Source of the DNA: Sphingobacterium micropteri
GTDB lineage: Bacteria; Bacteroidota; Bacteroidia; Sphingobacteriales; Sphingobacteriaceae
Length of the DNA: 64,000 bases
NCBI RefSeq assembly: GCF_014692515.1
Contig: NZ_JACOIK010000003.1
Location: forward strand, 335,822 to 399,821
Reading direction: 5' to 3'
The translations under genes and the position numbers were made by a program. The notes beneath the pieces were generated by a model. It searched no databases. It worked only from the letters and a program-made list of their open reading frames with translations, and was not told where the DNA came from. Positions 45,220 through 54,532 of the stretch are shown here, in pieces (position 1 is the stretch's first letter; every line of letters starts with the position of its first letter).

Positions 45220-45276
45220 ATCTGTAGTTTTTAATGCGTTGTATATGTTGTTTTTTCTATTTCTTATTTGATATCT

Positions 45277-45342
45277 CAAAGGTAGGGCAGCAGACCTATT
45301 TACCGAATAACGATTAGACCAAGCTCCCGCATTTCTCGGTAA
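45277..45342 (-). promoter_or_regulatory. Promoter and inverted repeat upstream of NTF2-like copy 4
   Basis: TACCTTTG on minus (complement of 45277-45284); TTACCGA 45300-45306 and TCGGTAA 45336-45342. Confidence 0.62.
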
Positions 45343-45505
45343 CTGCGGTAAAAAAATCGGTGAATGCAAATCTCAACTTGTTTGTCATGCCAAAAGGATT
45401 GCAAGCCAGCTGCCAAAGTATTCAATACGCTGTCTTAAAGATGTTTGTGTTTTTGAGGGAGATTTCCGGCTGTTCACCGGCGGACAGCCGGTGTCCGGTA
45501 CTGAA

Positions 45506-45586
45506 CAAAAAAATCCTGAAGCGGGGAGCCTCAGGATTTTTAACTAACTAACCAATTATAAACCTAAATTATGAAGTACAAATATA
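45506..45586 (-). ncRNA. Candidate small RNA/terminator unit, repeat B copy 4
   Basis: TATATTTG word on minus (complement of 45579-45586), conserved leader and CCTGA/TCAGG hairpin (45508-45541). Confidence 0.45.
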
Positions 45587-45647
45587 ACGACAATTAGTCG
45601 CTTTTCGTTCCTATTAAGTGTATTTTTAACACATATTAACAGGTCCT

Positions 45648-46030
45648 TCACCTTATATCCAATAATTCCCGAACAACAGGCACATCCGCCTCCGCCCAAT
45701 CATAGTTTTTTAATTCATCGTGAGAAACCCAGATGGCCTACGCGTGCTCGGCAATAGTCAGAGAACCGCCAGTCCATGTGCAAAGAAAAGGGTAGAGGCA
45801 GAGCGAAAATTCAGGGTAATGGTGCTCCACATGGGAGAGCGCCAATCCAACTTCAATCTCCAAACCCAGCTCTTCTTTAATCTCCCTTTTCAGCATTCTT
45901 CTTTGCTTTGTGCGATTTCAACCTTACCGCCCGGAAATTCCCATTTTAGCGGGAGTTTCATGGAAGCAGAGCGTTGGCATATCAGTACTTTTACTTTGTG
46001 CTCGATGATGGCGCAGGTAACGTGAAGCAT
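45648..46030 (-). pseudogene. NUDIX hydrolase, frameshifted copy
   Basis: Nearly full length compared with 39639-40019 but missing one base where the intact gene has TTTTCAAGCAC (here TTTTCAGCAT, about 45893), which ends the frame within the NUDIX box. Confidence 0.85.
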
Positions 46031-46060
46031 AGGGTAAAGATAGAATTTTTTAATTTCACG

Positions 46061-46174
46061 ACTCCACCCTTTTTTCGTCAAAGCCCCCCCTTTTTCCTAA
46101 ACCAGTATTCTGTATCTGTCTGTAGAACAGTTTGATGAATTTTTGACACTCCCCCCTATAACCTACCTATACAT
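46061..46174. repeat. C-run bounded repeat, copy 1
   Basis: About 110 bp starting with CCC/T runs, centred on TATTCTGTATCTGTCTGTAG and ending in CTCCCCCCTA. It is shared with 60162-60274. The following 46175-46359 has no gene visible to me. Confidence 0.7.
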
Positions 46175-46359
46175 CTTTCTCGTCTCCAAGAAAAGCTCAA
46201 TCTTGTTGATCACCTTCGGTAGATTTTTCAGAATATGCTGCGACTTTCTGTTGTAAACAACTGAAAAAATTTTTAGATTAGCAATTACGCGAGTAATCAA
46301 CGAATAAATCATTAACCATGAATAAACATTTCAGCTAAGTCTGTAGCAATTTATTAATT

Positions 46360-47598
46360 ATGACTGTGAAACTTTTGATTTTCTTGATCAGTGTTAACGC
46401 TTTAGTATCACTTAATCTTAAAGGACAGATTCTATTTCAAGCGGAGACCGAATTTGAAGCAACCAACACCCCCATTAAGCCAGTTTATCTAGATTTTTAT
46501 ACAGATTGGTGCGTGCCTTGTAAAAGGATGGATAAGGAAGTATTTGCAGACACTGTGGTTGCCCATTTTTATAATGAGCATTTTATAAGTTTTAAAATAA
46601 ATGCAGAATCCGTGTTGGGTAAAGCTATTGCAAAAGCATATCATGTCAATGTTTATCCAACAAGTATCTTTTTAAACGAAAATCTGACGATGATTTCCCG
46701 TCACGAGGGATACATGAACCGGGATCTTTTTTTACAAAGAGGAAAGACAGTGCTTAGGGACAAAACACCGGTTTCCTATAACAATTTAGATATAGATTCA
46801 ATGTTTCTAGAAATCACACGCTTGGAGGAATTGGGTTTAGATAACACTTTATTGGTTAGTGAATTTTTCAATTCACTACAGGAGGACGATTATAAAAAAG
46901 AAAAGTATCTGGATTTATTGTTTTCAAAAATAGTGTTTTTAGATATCGATAATAGAGGGTATAGACATTTCATCGATAATCTTGATTTGTATAAAATTGA
47001 TACCATCCGGAGTGAAACACTTTTGTTTCCCTCTGATATCACACTTAAGAGTTCATCTATAGCCAAATTCGATGCGAAGTTTTATTCTGCGCTATCAAGG
47101 TCACCGGATCTTCAACTAAAACTTGCTGAGGAAAATAAAAATTCCAGTTTATTTGATAGCATGTTGGCCGCAAAGCAAGATCTGTTCGAGAAGATTTATA
47201 AGAAGCAGTTTTCTATTACGCAATCTAGAGGGATATGTAAAAGAAGACTTCAGTTTTACCTTGCTCTTCCTTTGGCCGATTCGATACAAACCATAGCTCA
47301 TGAATTTAAGGATCTCTTATTGACAGGAGAAACACCGGAAAGGATTATGGCGCGTAACAAAGAGATTTATCAAGAAGCAAAAGAAAAGATATTGGGAAAT
47401 AATCCGAATATTCAAATTTCCGAAAAGGAAAATATTATGCTGAATTATTACTTAAACAACTATCTGGAAGATTTACATCTTTTGATTACCGCACTTGAAA
47501 AGGTAAATGATTCTCCCGGAACGAAAAATGAAGTGAAGTTATTTGAAGAAGAATTACTTACGCTGTCACACAGACCGTATACAAAGCCAGAAATGTGA
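46360..47598 (+). CDS. Exported thioredoxin-fold protein
   Basis: 412 residues. A signal peptide (LLIFLISVNALVSLNLKGQ), then a thioredoxin domain (about 30-140) with FYTDWCVPCKRMDKEVF (CVPC active site) and YPTSIFLNEN containing the cis-Pro. The remaining 270 residues are helical, with no motif recognised. Periplasmic; likely a thiol-disulfide oxidoreductase in the TlpA/DsbD-like group. Confidence 0.85.
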   Translation: MTVKLLIFLISVNALVSLNLKGQILFQAETEFEATNTPIKPVYLDFYTDWCVPCKRMDKEVFADTVVAHFYNEHFISFKINAESVLGKAIAKAYHVNVYPTSIFLNENLTMISRHEGYMNRDLFLQRGKTVLRDKTPVSYNNLDIDSMFLEITRLEELGLDNTLLVSEFFNSLQEDDYKKEKYLDLLFSKIVFLDIDNRGYRHFIDNLDLYKIDTIRSETLLFPSDITLKSSSIAKFDAKFYSALSRSPDLQLKLAEENKNSSLFDSMLAAKQDLFEKIYKKQFSITQSRGICKRRLQFYLALPLADSIQTIAHEFKDLLLTGETPERIMARNKEIYQEAKEKILGNNPNIQISEKENIMLNYYLNNYLEDLHLLITALEKVNDSPGTKNEVKLFEEELLTLSHRPYTKPEM

Positions 47599-47620
47599 TA
47601 AAAAAGAATCATCCAAGAAG

Positions 47621-47651
47621 TTACTGAATAACAATTAGACTAAGCTCCGAC
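47621..47651. promoter_or_regulatory. Diverged copy of the NTF2 upstream element
   Basis: TTACTGAATAACAATTAGAC followed by TAAGCTCCGA matches the conserved block inside the NTF2 upstream inverted repeat, at 31 bp before the TlpA-like pseudogene start and in the opposite gene orientation. Confidence 0.5.
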
Positions 47652-47681
47652 AAGCGCGGGATAAACTTTAACAAACTAATT

Positions 47682-48870
47682 ATGAGATATTATGTCATCC
47701 TTTTTCTATCTCTAGCCTTTCACGCTAGTACACAAGGTCAAAATTTTTCGGTTTCATTAAAAAAAGTAGTGGGTTCGAGTAAAGTCGGCGGGGCTATTTA
47801 TGGGTTAAACCAAATTGCGGACTCGGTAGTGCAAAAATAGTATAACGTTAGTGCTGATGACTGGTCGTTATATTACACCACGTTGTCTTCGGACCGGGAT
47901 AGTGAGTATTATCTCAAAGATAGCCTTTTGGTGTCGGTCAGCACAGATAGTCTAGGCAGTAAGACCGTCAACTTTGATACTGATTTTGATCGAGATTTCT
48001 CAAACAATCCACAGTACAAATTTACATCCGGTGTGAATTACGACCCCATCATATTTGTTCGTCAAAGATTGTTAAAAGATGCAGACACAATCATAACCTA
48101 TTTGCCATACAGCTTTCGCGCGTTTGATACCAGAGTTATGATTAACAAGAAAGTCCAGCATGTTACGCTGACCGAATCTTGGTCTGAAACCGGGCAATTT
48201 CAGTTAAAAAACCATCTCTATACTGTCAGTGTAAAGGAAAGGCGACTGAACCGTGAAAACTTACCAGAAATTGATCTCATCGTTCGTAGCTCGTCAGACA
48301 CGCTTCACATCGCCAATAGGCATAAAATTGGCGATACCGTTTTGGTAGGCAATCATCGATACAAAATCAGCAAGCAAGCAAGCTGATATCCTAAATTTTG
48401 TATTCATCGACTCCGTTCAACTAGATCTAGCGAAAGATTTTAATCGTAAAGATTTTATCTCGGGAGAGCCAATCAGTTTATCGCAGCTTTCTGATAAATA
48501 CGTATTGCTTGATTTTTGGGGGAGCTGGTGTGCTCCTTGTATTAAAGGACTTCCTCAATTAAAGAGTCTTGCATCAAGAAATCACGAAAATATAAATCTC
48601 ATTAGTATAGCATTTGAAAAAGAAGAAAACCTCCCGAAACTAGAAAGCTTAATCCGGGAGAATAACTTGGATTGGTATCATGTCCGAGAAGTCTGGGAGT
48701 TTAATAACCCATTAAACCTAACAAAGCTATATCATGTACAGGTCTATCCAACGTTCATTTTGATTGATAAGTCCGGGAAAATTGTATTCAGAGGAGAGGG
48801 GGATGACGGACTAAAGATGTTGGAATCGAGATTGCAAAACATCTTCGGAAATATAAAAAATGATTTATGA
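47682..48870 (+). pseudogene. TlpA-family thiol-disulfide protein, broken twice
   Basis: Starts MRYYVILFLSLAFHASTQGQ (signal peptide). Codon 53 is TAG (47838-47840); the same frame then stays open to a TGA at 48386. Just before it lies AGCAAGCAAGCAAGC (48369-48383): removing one 4-nt unit joins the frame to the downstream TlpA domain, with DFWGSWCAPCIKGLPQLKS and VYPTFILIDKSGK. So the full protein of about 395 residues needs one amber reverted and one AGCA unit lost. Its stop overlaps the next start (ATGA). Confidence 0.8.
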
Positions 48871-49040
48871 AGTACTTTTTCCTACTTTTTCTTTTCTTAC
48901 AGACGTTTTGTCTGTATTCACAGCATAAGGATAACTATGCGGTAGTCTGTGGGCGCATAGTATTTCCTAACCTGAAGACGGCGCCAATTCGTGAGCTTGG
49001 ATTAGCGGATATATTTAAATTAAATGGTAGACTAAACTAA
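48867..49040 (+). pseudogene. Exported protein gene cut by NTF2 unit
   Basis: 57 codons from MKYFFLLFLFLQTFCLYSQH (signal peptide) run to about 49029 and then into the A-repeat tail (ACTAAACTAAACATTGGG), where it stops. The A hairpin itself is missing here, so the repeat unit joined this gene at its tail. It overlaps the TlpA-like pseudogene by 4 bp, so the two were one operon. Confidence 0.65.
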
Positions 49041-49096
49041 ACATTGGGAATTATCTCACGACATGTCCCACTATTGAAACAAAAATTTAAATTCTT

Positions 49097-49522
49097 CTAT
49101 GGATAAGTTGTTTCCACCTTGCTCACCTTCCAGCCGTCCTTTCCCTGGTTCAGGGTAATGTAGTCTACGCGGGTGAAGTTGTCGAAGGCCATTGTTGCTT
49201 TCGCTACGCATACCTTTCCATCCTGCGATAGGATCTCATAGCTGCTCTTGCAGTCATATTTGTTACCCTTGTTGGCCTTCAGGTATTTGATGTATTCCTT
49301 TTTGCCCGCACGGTCGTTGTTGTTCATGTTGTTGTACTGGAAATCATATGCAAAAAGGAACTTGTTCAGGTCGATGCTACCCACGGTAACAGCATCCATA
49401 TAGGAGCCAATTACCATGTCCGATTCCACGTTTTTCAAAGGATTGGCTTTTTCCGAAGCAAAGGAGCTTAGCGATGTAACCATGATCAAAGCTGCTGCGA
49501 TAGTTTTCAATGTCGTTCTCAT
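49097..49522 (-). CDS. Exported NTF2-like protein, copy 5
   Basis: 141 residues from MRTTLKTIAA (49522). Carries FLFAYDFQYNNMNNN, where the others have FLFADDFQYSNVNNN: the first Asp of the Asp pair is Tyr. It lacks the A hairpin downstream. Confidence 0.8.
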   Translation of the reverse strand: MRTTLKTIAAALIMVTSLSSFASEKANPLKNVESDMVIGSYMDAVTVGSIDLNKFLFAYDFQYNNMNNNDRAGKKEYIKYLKANKGNKYDCKSSYEILSQDGKVCVAKATMAFDNFTRVDYITLNQGKDGWKVSKVETTYP

Positions 49523-49579
49523 ATCTGTAGTTTTTAATGTGATGTGTATATTATTTTTTCTATTTCTTATTTGATACTT

Positions 49580-49645
49580 CAAAGGTATAGCGAGATGCAG
49601 ATTTACCGAATAACGATTAGACCAAGCTCCGGCATTTCTCGGTAA
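49580..49645 (-). promoter_or_regulatory. Promoter and inverted repeat upstream of NTF2-like copy 5
   Basis: TACCTTTG on minus (complement of 49580-49587); TTACCGA 49613-49619 and TCGGTAA 49639-49645. The spacing in the dyad matches the other copies. Confidence 0.62.
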
Positions 49646-49817
49646 CTGCGGTAAAAAAATCGGTGAATGCGCTATGCAGTTATTTACTTGTTTGTCCATG
49701 CCAAAAGCATTGCAAGCCGGTTGCCAAAGTGCTCAATGTATTGTTTTAAAGGTATTTGTGTTTTTTAGGGAGATTTCCGGATGTTCACCGTCGGACAGCA
49801 GGTGTCCGTTGCTGAAC

Positions 49818-49880
49818 AAAAAAATCCTGAAGCGGGGAGCCTCAGGATTTTTAACTAACTAATCAATTATAAACCTAAAG
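49818..49880 (-). terminator. Repeat B copy 5, promoter part missing
   Basis: Hairpin (49820-49852) and the AACTAACT leader are present, but similarity ends at AAACCTAAAG, so the TATATTTG word is lost. Confidence 0.65.
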
Positions 49881-49921
49881 ACCGTACGATTGTATAGCTT
49901 TTTTCGTTTTTTATTTCTTAA

Positions 49922-50431
49922 TTAAAACTTAAAACTAATTCCTAGATTAATGCTGCCTACTTTTCCATCAACTGAGATAGCTTTATAACCTGCATATAAA
50001 TCGAATTTAGGTGCGCTATAGCCCACTTTAGGTTGATAGTAAAAGCTACCTCCAACGTCATCGAGGCCAATATCACCAACGAAGATACCATAACCTATAT
50101 CTCCCGCAAAAAAGAAATCTGGGGTTATTTGAAATCTTCCCGTTGCTGCAATGGGAATCAAACGCAGATCGGATATTCTCACAGTTAAAGTACTTGAAAT
50201 CTGTCTATCTTTTCCTAGATAGTGGGTATATCCAGAAGTCAAACCTGCATGGAAGCGAGGTGCAACTTCAAATAGATAGGATACATCTGCTCCAAAGTTA
50301 AAGCTCCATACATCCGAAGCATTTCCTACTGGAAGACCTCCGTGTGCACCGATGCGAAGACCCCCACCTTCTTGAGCTTTCGCAAGTCCAAAAAAGCCCA
50401 AGGTGACAAAAAATAGTATAAATTTTTTCAT
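49922..50431 (-). CDS. Small outer-membrane beta-barrel protein
   Basis: Start at MKKFILFFVTLGFFGLAKAQ (50431), signal peptide; 169 residues. Alternating strands (LRIGAHGGLPVGN, FHAGLTSGYTHYLG) and a C-terminal INLGISFKF strand with terminal Phe are typical of porin-like/OmpW-type barrels. Role unknown. Confidence 0.8.
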   Translation of the reverse strand: MKKFILFFVTLGFFGLAKAQEGGGLRIGAHGGLPVGNASDVWSFNFGADVSYLFEVAPRFHAGLTSGYTHYLGKDRQISSTLTVRISDLRLIPIAATGRFQITPDFFFAGDIGYGIFVGDIGLDDVGGSFYYQPKVGYSAPKFDLYAGYKAISVDGKVGSINLGISFKF

Positions 50432-50576
50432 AAAAAATATTATTGATTTAGAAGAATGTAAACTTACATTCAATATTTGACAATACGAATTCATGATAAG
50501 CAAAAAAAATGTTACTTCCTGCTGGATAAGATCATGCGGGAATCGTATTTGCTAATAAATTTATAACCTAGCATAT

Positions 50577-50816
50577 TACGAAATTGTCGTGTATACTTCT
50601 TATCGTTGGACAAATTTTCGTGTTACTATTAGGAGGGATAATTTCTTTGGTAGGCTTGATATATAGTATTGGTTGCTTAAGATTGTTTTATCAGCCCTAT
50701 TAAGCAATTGTACATACCCAGATTGTTCATTGGTTCAATAAATCGATTATCCTTTTAATTATTTCGGTGATATCCGTAATTGTGTTTAGTGTTACTTTGG
50801 ATATGCTTAAACAGTA
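50577..50816 (+). pseudogene. Broken duplicate of the two-helix membrane protein
   Basis: Matches 39400-39632 (ILLGGIISLVGLIYSIGC and ISVISVIVFSV) without the first about 40 codons and with an internal stop (CCCTATTAAGC). Confidence 0.8.
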
Positions 50817-50821
50817 AAGGG

Positions 50822-51074
50822 AATCATCGTTCGGCTATTTCCTTTACTACCGGTACATCTGCCTCCGCCCAATCGTAGTTTTTAATTTGCTTTTATTTAC
50901 CCAGATGGCTTGCACATGCTCCGTAATAGCTAGCGAACCACCTGTCCATTTACAAAGAAAAGGGTAGAGGTAGAGCTGAAATTTCCATTTCAATGGAAGC
51001 TTCATCTGCTCGGAGGGTTGACAGATCAAGATTTTGTTATTGTGTTCGATAATGGCACAGGTGGCGAGAAGCAT
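50822..51074 (-). pseudogene. NUDIX hydrolase with the NUDIX box deleted
   Basis: Begins LATCAIIEHNNKILICQ and ends with the KWTGGSLAITEHVQAIWV segment; the central about 120 bp with the catalytic box is missing. Adjacent to the membrane-protein relic, mirroring 39285-40019. Confidence 0.82.
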
Positions 51075-51198
51075 AGGTTAAATATAAAATAATTATGGTG
51101 ATTTTTTTAAGATCGTATTTCTTGACTTGTGACAAGTCCTGAAGGAGTAAAAACCGGTAACTTGCAATTTATCTTATAATAATTAAACTATAAGAACG

Positions 51199-51594
51199 AT
51201 GCTTAAAATAAATGTAAAACCAGATTGCGGACATTCCCCGAAACGTATGTTGCTTCGAGATTTTAATATAGCTTTTGGAAAGGGAGATGCTAAATTTATT
51301 GTTGCCCAAGTGACGGATGATATCATTTGGGATGTAAAGGGTGAACGAACTATTGAAGGAAAAGACAGCTTCTCCGAAGCAATCAATGAGATGAAGGAAA
51401 GAGAGGTTGCTGAAATAACCATAGAGAAAGTGATAACACACGGCAAGGAAGGTGCCGTGAACGGTATAATGAAAATGAAAGACGGTAAACAGTATGCCTT
51501 TGCAGATTTTTATGAATTTAAAAATACAACAAGCACAGCTATCAAGACTATGACTTCTTATGTAACCGTTATGAACAGTCGAACTTCAAAATAG
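51199..51594 (+). CDS. SnoaL/NTF2-like small protein, copy 2
   Basis: 131 residues, close paralogue of 44063-44440 (VTDDIIWDVKGERTIEGKDS; ADFYEFKNTTSTAIKTMTSY) with a different last few residues. Base changes between the two are mainly conservative, suggesting both have been maintained. Confidence 0.82.
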   Translation: MLKINVKPDCGHSPKRMLLRDFNIAFGKGDAKFIVAQVTDDIIWDVKGERTIEGKDSFSEAINEMKEREVAEITIEKVITHGKEGAVNGIMKMKDGKQYAFADFYEFKNTTSTAIKTMTSYVTVMNSRTSK

Positions 51595-51934
51595 CGATTG
51601 CTTCATAAATAAGGCATAAATTATGTAAAATTGCTTTTTAAAATTAACATAAATACAATGTATTTGCTTTTTATAAACAGCAAATATGGAAAGTTTATTG
51701 TTGATCATAATCGTATTGCAACCCAAATATTGGCTGAAATAAAACCCATACCTTTATTTGAAAAATACCTAAAAATAGGCGTTTAACTTTAACAGCTATA
51801 CAGAGATAATTCCGGCATTGGCGTACTTACGAAACCCGAAAAGCTTAGCAACTTTTTTATCGTAAACGAGGCCTTTGTTTTTTCGGTATATCATGTTATA
51901 TAGTCATCGGTTTACGCTTTACTAACCACCAATA
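51595..51934. other. AT-rich gap
   Basis: No gene, RNA, hairpin or repeat recognised in these 340 bp. Confidence 0.4.
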
Positions 51935-52639
51935 TTAGAAAATCTGGAAGTCGTAGCGTTCCGGATCATGTCCTTTTGCTTTTCGCAATTTATTGTATCC
52001 CTCAATATATTCAATAAAACGGTCAAGGTTCAGTGAATCCTCCTCTTCAAACTTTTTCATCCATTCAGCTTCATCCTCTATCAGTTTTGCTAAATTAATG
52101 GCAATTTTCTTCTTAGACATGTTTCCGAACAAATAGAAGCCAGATTTTTTGATTTCAATAGCGTCGCCTGTCGATTTTTTTATTGCAAAGTAATTCTTTT
52201 GATTGGAGGTGAAAAACATTCCTGGCATATGTTGTCCACCAGCGAAACCTGCAGGAGCCATAGCTGTTGATGTTTTTATAAAATAATACAAAACAATTTC
52301 CCCATCCGTTATCACTTCTGCAAATGTTGGTGGTTTTGTTGCTTTTCTTTCTGAAAAATGATAAAGCTTCGGTTCTATGCCCGGAACTCTTTCTAACCCA
52401 TATTCAACACGAGACGGAGCATAAACTTTTTTGTTGTCCATTGCTCGGAAAACTTCATTTGGCCTAAATGTACGTTTTGTAGTTGCGGTCTTAATTTTTA
52501 ATTTCTTATCGGTTACTGAAGTTATTTTTCCGAAAATGGTGTCGCGTTCCATTGTTACGACATAATCTTCATTTTCTTGTGCATGCAAGATTCCTCCTAA
52601 GCATAGACCAGTGATTGTTAAAAGCCTTTTGATATTCAT
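51935..52639 (-). CDS. Exported protein of unknown function
   Basis: 234 residues with a signal peptide (LLTITGLCLGGILHAQ). The N-terminal half has VTMERDTIFGKITSVTDKKL, a pattern seen in many Bacteroidota exported proteins; the C-terminus is helical and charged (EDEAEWMKKFEEEDSLNLDR). No catalytic motif found. Confidence 0.72.
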   Translation of the reverse strand: MNIKRLLTITGLCLGGILHAQENEDYVVTMERDTIFGKITSVTDKKLKIKTATTKRTFRPNEVFRAMDNKKVYAPSRVEYGLERVPGIEPKLYHFSERKATKPPTFAEVITDGEIVLYYFIKTSTAMAPAGFAGGQHMPGMFFTSNQKNYFAIKKSTGDAIEIKKSGFYLFGNMSKKKIAINLAKLIEDEAEWMKKFEEEDSLNLDRFIEYIEGYNKLRKAKGHDPERYDFQIF

Positions 52640-52708
52640 ATAGCAGTTAATTTAGTTCGTGCGAAATTTAAGCTTTTAAACCAATATTTATTAACACCTC
52701 AAAAAAGC

Positions 52709-52733
52709 CAAAGCCTGCACATACAGGCTTTGC
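52709..52733 (-). terminator. GCAGGC-type hairpin, repeat A copy 6
   Basis: AAAGCCTGCACATACAGGCTTT; one mismatch compared with copy 3. Downstream of the truncated NTF2-like copy. Confidence 0.7.
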
Positions 52734-52801
52734 TAACTAAACTAAACATTGGGAGATATCTCACGACATGTCTCCCTATTGAAACAAACATTTAAAGCCT
52801 T

Positions 52802-53155
52802 CTACGGATAGGTTGTTTCCACTTTTACTTTCCAGCCGTCCTTTCCCTGGTTCAAGGTAATATAGTCTACGCGGGTGAAGGTATCGAAGGCCATCGTTGC
52901 TTTGGCTACGCATACCTTTCCATCCTGTGATAGGATCTCATAGCTGCTCTTGCAGTCATATTTGTTACCCTTGTTGGCCTTCAGGTATTTGATGTATTCC
53001 TTTTTGCCCGCACGGTCGTTGTTGTTCACGTTGCTGTACTGGAAATCATCTGCAAAAAGGAACTTGTTCAGGTCGATGTTCCCTACGGTAACAGCATCCA
53101 CATAGGAGCCAATTACCATGTCCGATTCCACGTCTTTCAAAGGATTGGCTTTTTC
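52802..53155 (-). pseudogene. NTF2-like protein, truncated copy 6
   Basis: Codes from NPLKDVESDM to the C-terminus, but the whole signal peptide and usual start are deleted (joint at 53155, GGCTTTTTCG next to TTTTTTTTCTATTTC) and one codon is missing in WKV-KVETTYP. The promoter remains, so a transcript without the exported start may be made. Confidence 0.85.
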
Positions 53156-53184
53156 GTTTTTTTTCTATTTCTTATTTGATACTT

Positions 53185-53250
53185 CAAAGGTATAGCGAGA
53201 TGTAGATTTACCGAATAACGATTAGACGAAGCTCCGGCATTTCTCGGTAA
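53185..53250 (-). promoter_or_regulatory. Promoter and inverted repeat next to the truncated NTF2-like copy
   Basis: TACCTTTG on minus (complement of 53185-53192); TTACCGA 53208-53214 and TCGGTAA 53244-53250. Confidence 0.6.
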
Positions 53251-53420
53251 CTGCCGTAAAAAAATCGGTGAATGCGCTATGCAGTTATTTACTTGTCTGT
53301 TCATGCCAAAAGGATTGCAAGCCGGTTGCCAAAGTATTCAATGCTTTGTCTTAAAGGTGTTTGTGTTTTTAGGGAGGTTTCCGGATGTTCACCGGCGGAC
53401 AGCAGGTGTCCGTTACTGAA

Positions 53421-53490
53421 CAAAAAAATCCTGAAGCGGGGAGCCTCAGGATTTTTACTAACTAACCAATTATTAACCTAAATTATGAAT
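53421..53490 (-). terminator. Repeat B copy 6, altered promoter word
   Basis: CCTGA/TCAGG hairpin (53422-53456) and leader; the TATATTTG word is changed (ATTACTGAAATACT). The 53491-53806 stretch holds no gene I can support. Confidence 0.6.
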
Positions 53491-53806
53491 TACTGAAATA
53501 CTATCAATTCGTGTGCCTTTCTTATTTTTGCAATGCCTTTTTAACAAATCTTAACGAAATATAATCCTAACAGCATAATGCAATATTTCATTTGAATAAA
53601 TATCTCCACTGTTGTATGTATGCGCGTATATTTATATTAATCCGTTATCTTTATTTTTTGTATGGTATCCATAATCACTTCTATAGCAGTTATCACACTT
53701 GGATTGATCGCAAAATATGCCAGTCAAGACGGTTGGTTACCTTTACACGCGATATCTACCGTCACATTACTCTGTTGTTTTACGAACAATTTTTTATGTT
53801 TGTGTT

Positions 53807-54532
53807 ATGACTGATTTATCTATACCCGACCTTTACAAGTTTTATCGCGATCAATTGTCTTATCAAGCATTGATAAATGGTGGAGGATATAAGAAGCACA
53901 GAAACCGGATACTGTGTGTTTTGATTCTTCCGCTAATTATTGTATTTGTATTCGGGCTAAGAACTTATAACTATCCGATACTAGGTAGTGAAAGAATGAT
54001 TAATGTGATTATTTTTATTGGATTGTATATCATCTACCTTATCGGAATACGATATTATTTCAAGTTCATGGATGAAAAGAAGCAAAAATGGCTTAATTCG
54101 CAAGAAAATCCGGAAAAACTTTCCTTTCCAGCGTTTGTCTATAAACATCGACATCTAGCGCTTAAAGAATATCTTATGAAACATGGTGTAAGTACACCCG
54201 AACAATGGCAACACACTATTGAAGAGTTGGAAAAGCACCGTAAGAAATCCTTAGAAGAAATACTATTTTTAATGGTACTAATCGGTGGAGCGCTGGGGCT
54301 GCTTAATGATGATATCAGAAATGTCTTGGTAGGAAATATTGGAGATGCGCCTCTGCAATCATGGATGTATATTTTATTCGTGTCAGCTTTGGTATTTCCA
54401 GTCTATAAATTATTATTACTATTTCGTAATCAAGATACCGGGAAATGGCCTATGTACAAGCAAATGGTCAATATACTCAAGACTACCCAACCACCATCTT
54501 TGCCGAAGCCGTCCAAAGGTGCTCCGGGATAG
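53807..54532 (+). CDS. Membrane protein of unknown function, 3' end altered
   Basis: Start at MTDLSIPDLYKFYRDQLSYQ (53807); 241 residues. Helices at about 40-58 and 70-90, a charged middle (YLMKHGVSTPEQWQHTIEEL), then helices at about 155-172 and 190-212. The last 20 codons (TTQPPSLPKPSKGAPG) read through the antisense of a helicase relic, so the natural C-terminus has been replaced. Unrecognised family. Confidence 0.65.
   Translation: MTDLSIPDLYKFYRDQLSYQALINGGGYKKHRNRILCVLILPLIIVFVFGLRTYNYPILGSERMINVIIFIGLYIIYLIGIRYYFKFMDEKKQKWLNSQENPEKLSFPAFVYKHRHLALKEYLMKHGVSTPEQWQHTIEELEKHRKKSLEEILFLMVLIGGALGLLNDDIRNVLVGNIGDAPLQSWMYILFVSALVFPVYKLLLLFRNQDTGKWPMYKQMVNILKTTQPPSLPKPSKGAPG

Noticed and set aside
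53592..53810. ORF of 72 codons before the membrane protein
   Set aside because: Aromatic-rich AT translation, no recognisable features; the gene start at 53807 is better supported.
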